NCBI RefSeq assembly: GCF_003473485.1
Contig: NC_053046.1
Location: 43,973,832 to 44,037,831 of the forward strand
Reading direction: 5' to 3'
From: Medicago truncatula
Taxonomy: Eukaryota; Streptophyta; Magnoliopsida; Fabales; Fabaceae
Length of the DNA: 64,000 nt
The first letter of the stretch is position 1, and the number at the start of each line of letters is the position of its first letter. Positions 58,756-64,000 of this stretch are shown piece after piece. Position numbers and translations under genes: made by a program. The notes under the pieces are model-generated. The model was not told the origin of the DNA and made no database searches. It saw only the letters and a program-made list of their open reading frames with translations.

Positions 58756-60070
58756 TCAAAACAAAGAAGAAAATTTACTATATATTCCTGCAATTGGAAG
58801 AAGGCTTTCCTTCTGGAAAAATATCTTACAATGAAATTTCGCTATAACACCAATTTCTTCAATCATTCCGGTACTTAAATCAAACCAAGCTAGTTCATTG
58901 TCTTTTTTTATAATCAATATATTGCCCTTCTTCCCTGCTCCAATTGGATACTCAAGGCAAGGTAAGGGACCAACAATAAAGACTTTAGTCCATGATTCTT
59001 TTACACCAAGTTCACCCAAAATTGAAATGTGAAATGTAGTTGTCTCTTTATAGTTTGCTATAAAAGCAACGGATCCATTTAATACCACCAGTTGTCTCTT
59101 TATAGTTTGCTATAAAAGCAATGGATCCATTTAATACCACCAATTGTCTCTTCTTGTTATAATTAAAATCAAAATCAAAAGTATCTCCTTCAAAAGAAGG
59201 TATGGGTGTTGTAATAAAAGATTCATTGCTGAAGTCAAATGAAACCAAATATGTATGTGTTACTTCTATATCCCACCAATGAGACATTCCATCCATGTAC
59301 ACTTCTTCACCGCATTTGTCTGAATGATGCATACCGCAATCAATTTTCCTCCAAGAGTTGTTGTTTAGGCTATAAATCTCCGAGAAGGAAGAAAACTGTA
59401 GACCAAAACGACGGTTAGTTTGTGAAGAACAATGTGTACACCGAATCATCTTATAGTCATCTTTCACACGATCATAACAACTTGATAATAATGGGCCCAC
59501 CAATCATTCGAAGAATGATTAGGTTTAACCAAAGGAATAAACTTGAAGTCCTCGGTAGTCGGGTTCCACAATATAAATCTTGTATCTCTATCTTCAATGT
59601 TATGATATTTGAGACAAAGAGTGCCATTAAAACTAAGAGAAAGCACAATTTCGAAACCTATTTTATCCTCTTGATCATCTTCCATGTATACTATTTATTA
59701 TTCTCACATGTCTCACTGGCCAATCTAATTTAACTTTATTTTCAAATCTCTCACCAGAAAAAGAGTACAAATCATATTTTAATTTGGTGGAAAACATACG
59801 TCCACGATGACAAGTGATCGTCGGACCAATAGTTTGACTTTGATGTAGGAGGATAGATGTATCATCATAAAAAGAATGACCTTTGGTTAAGAAATAGTTG
59901 CGGTACATAGTCATAAAATCATGATTATCAAATAATAGAGACCATGATTTATGTACGCATTCAAATGGCTTCAAAGATTCAATAGGGAGTTTTGAGAGAA
60001 TATAGAAGACAATATCATCGGGTATGTGATTGCTAACCTGAACATTTGAAGTCTCCATCACCAACAACAA
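58756..60070 (-). pseudogene. F-box/FBA gene with three frame breaks
   Basis: Conserved pieces in order but in changing frames: F-box part 60070-59678 (HIPDDIVFYILSKLPIESLK, KSWSLLFDNHDF, YSFSGERFENKVKLDWPV), middle 59685-59464 (FILWNPTTEDFKFIP), 59503-59048 (SCYDRVKDDYKMI, EIYSLNNNSWRKIDCG, VYMDGMSHWW, LVVLNGSIAFIANYKE) and end 59088-58756 (HISILGELGVKESWTKVFIV, YPIGAGKKGNI, QKESLLPIAG). The last break is caused by a 52-bp tandem duplication (59041-59092 and 59093-59144). The start could be ATG 60070 or 60058. Confidence 0.88.
59041..59144. repeat. 52-bp tandem duplication in F-box relic
   Basis: Two copies of a 52-bp unit beginning TGTCTCTTTATAG, with few mismatches. 52 is not a multiple of three, so it shifts the reading frame. 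Confidence 0.92.
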
Positions 60071-61270
60071 GTGAGGTTCAAAGAAAACAGAAAACCCTAA
60101 CCTTATAGCAAAGTAACAAGAACACGGATGGGTGGATGGAACGACCTTTTGGTTGGACTTTTGCGAAATCTTAGGCTCGATCCAGCAAGTCTTTTTTTTT
60201 TTTTTTTTTTTTCATTTTCTTGTTAAAATCAAATTTGTTTGCACTTTGGTTTTAATTAATATATACACCGATGAATAATGCTAACAATCATTTTAACACC
60301 CATTCCTTCAACAAAAAAAAAAAAAAAACATAAAAAAACATTCATTTTAACACTTATTATTTCATTTCAGGTCCATTATTTCATTAGATGAAACATATAC
60401 GGGTTTCATCATTTTATGTGATACCCATTCCTAAAGTGGTGTAATTTATGTGCTTCACTTAGATGAAACATATTTTTAGTGAATGATTCAAGTGTTTTTC
60501 CACAATGTCCATGACGTTAACATGTTATCTCTAACCGTGCTAAAAGGTTTTGTAAACTCATGATTACTTTATCAATCTAGTCTAACACAAGTGTTAAATA
60601 TTTTTCTTAAAAAAAATGTTAAATGTTTAACTATTTATTTAATTCAGTGTTCGACCTTTGACATTTGCATATTGAAAAACATATGTTGAAAGATTATACC
60701 CCTAAACAGATTTTAATTACCTCGACATATTAGTCTAGGTTGCGCGTGGAAATAAATAATTTTGTTTGAAACTCATAATTATTATTTTTTGTAAGAAACT
60801 CATAATTACTTTGTTGAAACTTTTATTTTACTGTCATATTAAATAAATTATTATTATTTTGAAGTTAAGGGCACCACATTATTTAGTGATATCTATGTGC
60901 ACTACTTTGGGACTGTGTGTGCAATTGTGTGAAACGTTGTTTGCATTTGCAATGTTCCTTTGCCTAGTACATGAGAGGAAAAACAAACACACAAGTAAAC
61001 TATAAACCAAACTTACGTATGAGCTCTTTAGAATGCTCTATTTGGCAATAAATTTGTTTGTTTGTTATGTTTCTTTTAAAACTTATTTTAGTACATGAAG
61101 TATATACAAGTACCTTGGTTACAAATCATTGTTAGTTTGCCATTAATAGCTCATCTCAACCAACCATACAAAATTAAGTGCACATGCAAAATTACTTTTG
61201 ATACACAAATAGAAATTTTTTACTTTGTTAATGGTTTTAAAGTTTTGCAACTCCTTATATTATTTATAAC
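60071..61270. other. Noncoding gap
   Basis: Contains a T run of about 24 (60190-60212) and AT-rich DNA. No supported gene. Confidence 0.6.
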
Positions 61271-61402
61271 TTTTTTTTTTATGAAGTAAGTTAGTGACTA
61301 GAGCTCACACATTATAATGTGGAGAAGTGGGATGTTTGGGGTTTGAACCCCGGCCCTTATATATAATATACAATATCTCTACCAACTGAGCTAAGCTCAC
61401 GG
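61271..61402 (-). mobile_element. tRNA-derived SINE copy in polygalacturonase promoter
   Basis: Minus strand: TGAGCTTAGCTCAGTTGGTA head, B box GGGGTTTGAACCCC-like, body and A-tail (T run 61271-61280). It lies within 35 bp of the polygalacturonase start codon, so it forms the 5' leader or core promoter region. Confidence 0.7.
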
Positions 61403-61435
61403 TGAAAAAAGCAAAGTTTTCAACTAATAATCAAC

Positions 61436-63208
61436 ATGGACATGAAATTAAGTATTACAGCAATTGTTTTATCCTTTGCAACGCTTGGAATAGCTCAACC
61501 TAATATCTTTGATATAAAATCATTTGGAGGAGCCTCTAATGCAGATATAACAATGGTAAGAATTAATTTTTCTAAAAGTTAATGATTTCTATAAGGGTGG
61601 CTCTTATGTTTGGATCCCCTGCAGCATTGCACTTGATGCGGCGGCTATCATACCATTTTACCTAAGTTTAAAAAAATTGTGTCTTAGGTCAAATGGCATA
61701 ACCGCTGCATACAATTTATGCAGTAATGTAGGGATCCAAATATGTCACTCTTAAAATTGAGATTCATGTCATCAATATTATTGTATTGATTTTGTATTTG
61801 AATGAATTGAGCTAATATGTTGTGTCAATTAGGCCTTTACAAATGCTTGGAAAGCAGCATGTGGATCAACAACTGCAAGCAAAGTTATTATTCCAAGAGG
61901 GATATACAAGATACATGCTGTAGATGTAAAAGGTCCTTGTAAGGCTCCCATTGAAGTTCAAGTTGATGGCACAATTCAAGCCTCACAAAACCCTGATGAG
62001 CTTAATGATGCTTCTTATCAATGGGTTAAATTTGGATATGTTGACTATTTTACCTTATCAGGTAAAGGTGTTTTTGATGGTAATGGTGAAACTGCTTGGA
62101 CACAAAATGATTGTGGAAAAAACTCCACATGCAAGAGACGTTCCATGGTAAATGAAAATAATTTATATATTTTCATTTCAACGTTACATATATATTTTTC
62201 GTTTGTCTATAGGCAACAAACTCGGTAAATTTGAAATTTATAACACTCGCATATTATGTGTACCAATAACTTGCGTTGGACCTCGATTTTCAATGTTACA
62301 TATAATTAGTAAATTTGATGTTCTATTTGGCAAAATAAAAAGTATTAATGTGGTCTTTCAGATTCTGAAGAACCAAATTGATAATTTTTATTCTTTAGAG
62401 ATCAAATACTTCTTTGTGTGTTTTCTCAATAACTAATTTGGAAATTTACTCTATAATTGATTAATATACCAATCAAAATTAACTATGTGTGCTAATAAAA
62501 TGAATTTCACTGTGAACAGAACTTTGGTTTTAATTTCCTAAAGCTTTCAATTGTTCAAGACATAATTTCAAAAGACAGCAAAAACTTTCATGTCAATGTT
62601 TTGGGTTGCACCAACTTCACATTTGATGGTTTAACCATAACTGCTCCAGCTACAAGCAAAAACACTGATGGAATACACATTGGAAGATCAACTGATGATG
62701 TGAAAGTTCTCAACACAAACATTTCTACTGGAGATGATTGTATCTCATTGGGACAAGGAAGCAGACAAATAACAGTCCAAAATGTGAATTGTGGACCTGG
62801 TCATGGAATTAGTGTCGGAAGCTTAGGAAAGAATCCAAAAGAAGAAGCCACTGAACATGTTCTAGTCAAGAATTGCACCATCTCAAATACTGACAATGGT
62901 GTGAGGATCAAGACGTGGCCTAGTTCTCCGGGAACGTCACCGATTACTGATATGCATTTTGAAGATACTATCATGGTTAATGTCCTAAACCCAGTGATCA
63001 TTGACCAAGAGTATTGTCCTTGGAATCAATGCTCAAAACAGGTATATTTAATAAAAACCTACTCTAAATGTTATTATTATACACTATTGAAACATTCAAC
63101 ATAGTGAGGTTATTATACATTATATTTTTCCAGGTTCCATCAAAAATAAAGATTAGCAAAGTGATCTTCAAGAACATCAGGGGCACAACAACTGCAGCAG
63201 CAGTTTAG
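61436..63208 (+). CDS. Polygalacturonase (GH28), C-terminally shortened
   Basis: Exons 61436-61555, 61833-62147, 62520-63041 and 63134-63208, all GT-AG and phase 0; 343 residues. A signal peptide (LSITAIVLSFATLGIAQ) implies secretion to the cell wall. GH28 motifs are complete: NTDG (SKNTDGIHIG), GDDCISLG, CGPGHGISVGSLG and RIKTWP, so hydrolysis of alpha-1,4-galacturonan is plausible. The sequence resembles the pollen-type exopolygalacturonase clade. Exon 4 ends after NIRGTTTAAAV at TAG, whereas family members usually continue about 50 residues with Cys-rich strands. The loss may cost the last beta-helix coils, so activity is uncertain. A short MITE lies in intron 1. Confidence 0.88.
61594..61760. 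mobile_element. MITE in polygalacturonase intron 1
   Basis: Inverted ends AAGGGTGGCTCTTATGTTTG and (inverted) AAGAGTGACATATTTG, both followed by GATCCC. About 167 bp, noncoding. The type is probably hAT-like. The target duplication was not resolved. Confidence 0.55.
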
Positions 63209-63835
63209 CGTAATTGGTGGACACAAAGTTCTCCATTCTCCATTTTAAGTTTCTCTTACTTTGTAGATACACACAAGCCATCTTTGTAAAGTGATGATGG
63301 GGGGACAATTTGAAGTTACTGTCATGTGTATTATACATGAAAAACCTTTTTTCAAGTGCAAATATACTCCTTTAAACATGAGAAGCAGTGAAATGTTAAA
63401 GTTCGAGATTAACTTTTAAATTGAAATAAAATTTTCATCCAAGTTGTAATTGTGATGCAGCTTTCTAGTACTTTAACAGACATACCGTACAATATTACAT
63501 TATTATTACATTTAATAGGTTTAGCTGCAGAAAGAAACTGCAAATCAACTTGCTCATCACAAAAATAAGGGTAATCTCATTACAATTACAATGGTAAATA
63601 AAATTGAAAGATTTATGATGCAAGCCAAAAAAACATGTTTAGAAACCGATGTTCCTGCCAAGCAACGACAAAAGGCAAGGCCTAAGACACAAACTCTTGA
63701 CTTTTTAGTGAGGAAAAAACAACTATAACAGTTGGGCATCGGGAAGGCCCTTCAAAACTTGTTAGGAAATCTTTCCTTAATAATATACCCTTCAAAATTT
63801 AAATACTCCTAAACTACCAAAAACATTGAAGCTCA
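63209..63835. other. 3' flank of polygalacturonase
   Basis: No gene is seen between the polygalacturonase and the open frame at the window edge. Confidence 0.5.
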
Positions 63836-64000
63836 TTACACAAAAAGAAGAAACCAAATATCAATCTTAAGTATAATAAGACTTGCATTTTGCAGAGAAT
63901 TCCAAAATGTTGGAACATGCAAACCCAACTTGTTCGCAGTTGAGTAGTTACAAGTCCAAACATTGTCTTCATGGGCTGGGATGAAAGGATCAGTATAACT
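63836..64000 (-). CDS. Possible terminal exon, runs off window
   Basis: Minus-strand frame open from the window edge to TAA at 63838-63836, reading SYTDPFIPAHEDNVWTCNYS, then TANKLGLHVPTFWNSLQNAS. The composition and absence of stops suggest real coding sequence for about 40 residues. I do not recognise the protein. The last residues before the stop (LKIDIWFLLFV) may be intronic or a read-on. Confidence 0.35.
   Translation of the reverse strand, partial: SYTDPFIPAHEDNVWTCNYSTANKLGLHVPTFWNSLQNASLIILKIDIWFLLFV

Noticed and set aside
61320-61390. tRNA gene-like A and B boxes
   Set aside because: The boxes belong to a dispersed SINE. The sequence does not fold into a full tRNA cloverleaf with an acceptor stem.

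Overview
This window looks like nuclear DNA of a flowering plant, most likely a legume of the Medicago/Trifolium/pea group. That is inferred from AT-rich intergenic DNA, a cluster of F-box/F-box-associated (FBA) genes, small plant-type introns, and plant transposon types with very short gene islands. There is no bacterial or organellar signal.

Layout. 0.5-2.3 kb: an intact F-box gene followed by a 2.3-kb solo LTR. 4.6-11.2 kb: a Helitron 3' end and a decayed Tat-type Ty3/gypsy element on the minus strand that lacks reverse transcriptase and has a second solo LTR nested in it. 11.4-13.2 kb: MITEs, a duplicated 69-bp palindromic block and a damaged T2 ribonuclease gene. 13.2-22.5 kb: mostly noncoding, with F-box gene fragments, a LINE RNase H relic, SINEs and a roughly 0.7-kb duplication. 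22.5-25.6 kb: a PIF/Harbinger derivative split by a solo LTR. 26.2-33.85 kb: the best preserved gene, a 15-exon minus-strand PQT3/RBBP6-like E3 ubiquitin ligase (DWNN, CCHC knuckle, U-box/RING-like). 34.9-37.7 kb: two copies of one repeat whose different insertions act as each other's empty site.

37.8-43.5 kb: a complete non-autonomous Helitron carrying captured exons of at least three host genes (serine carboxypeptidase-like, histidine-phosphatase/phosphoglycerate mutase-like, ETHE1-type persulfide dioxygenase). 43.9-49.6 kb: a large Mutator-like element with roughly 380-bp terminal inverted repeats, a MURA-like transposase on the minus strand and a plant mobile domain (PMD) gene on the plus strand, transcribed divergently. 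A CCCGCC-N9-GGCGGG hairpin motif occurs twice in each terminal repeat and twice in the shared promoter. 50.2-50.9 kb: a divergent inverted repeat of a gene fragment. 51.7-52.7 kb: a foldback Mutator MITE with a 9-bp target duplication.

52.8-60.1 kb: two broken F-box genes around decayed repeats. 61.4-63.2 kb: a four-exon polygalacturonase with its catalytic residues intact but a shortened C terminus. The window ends inside a possible unrecognised minus-strand exon.

Only the first F-box gene, the E3 ligase and perhaps the polygalacturonase look like working host genes. All coordinates and splice sites were read by eye, so an error of a base or two is possible.
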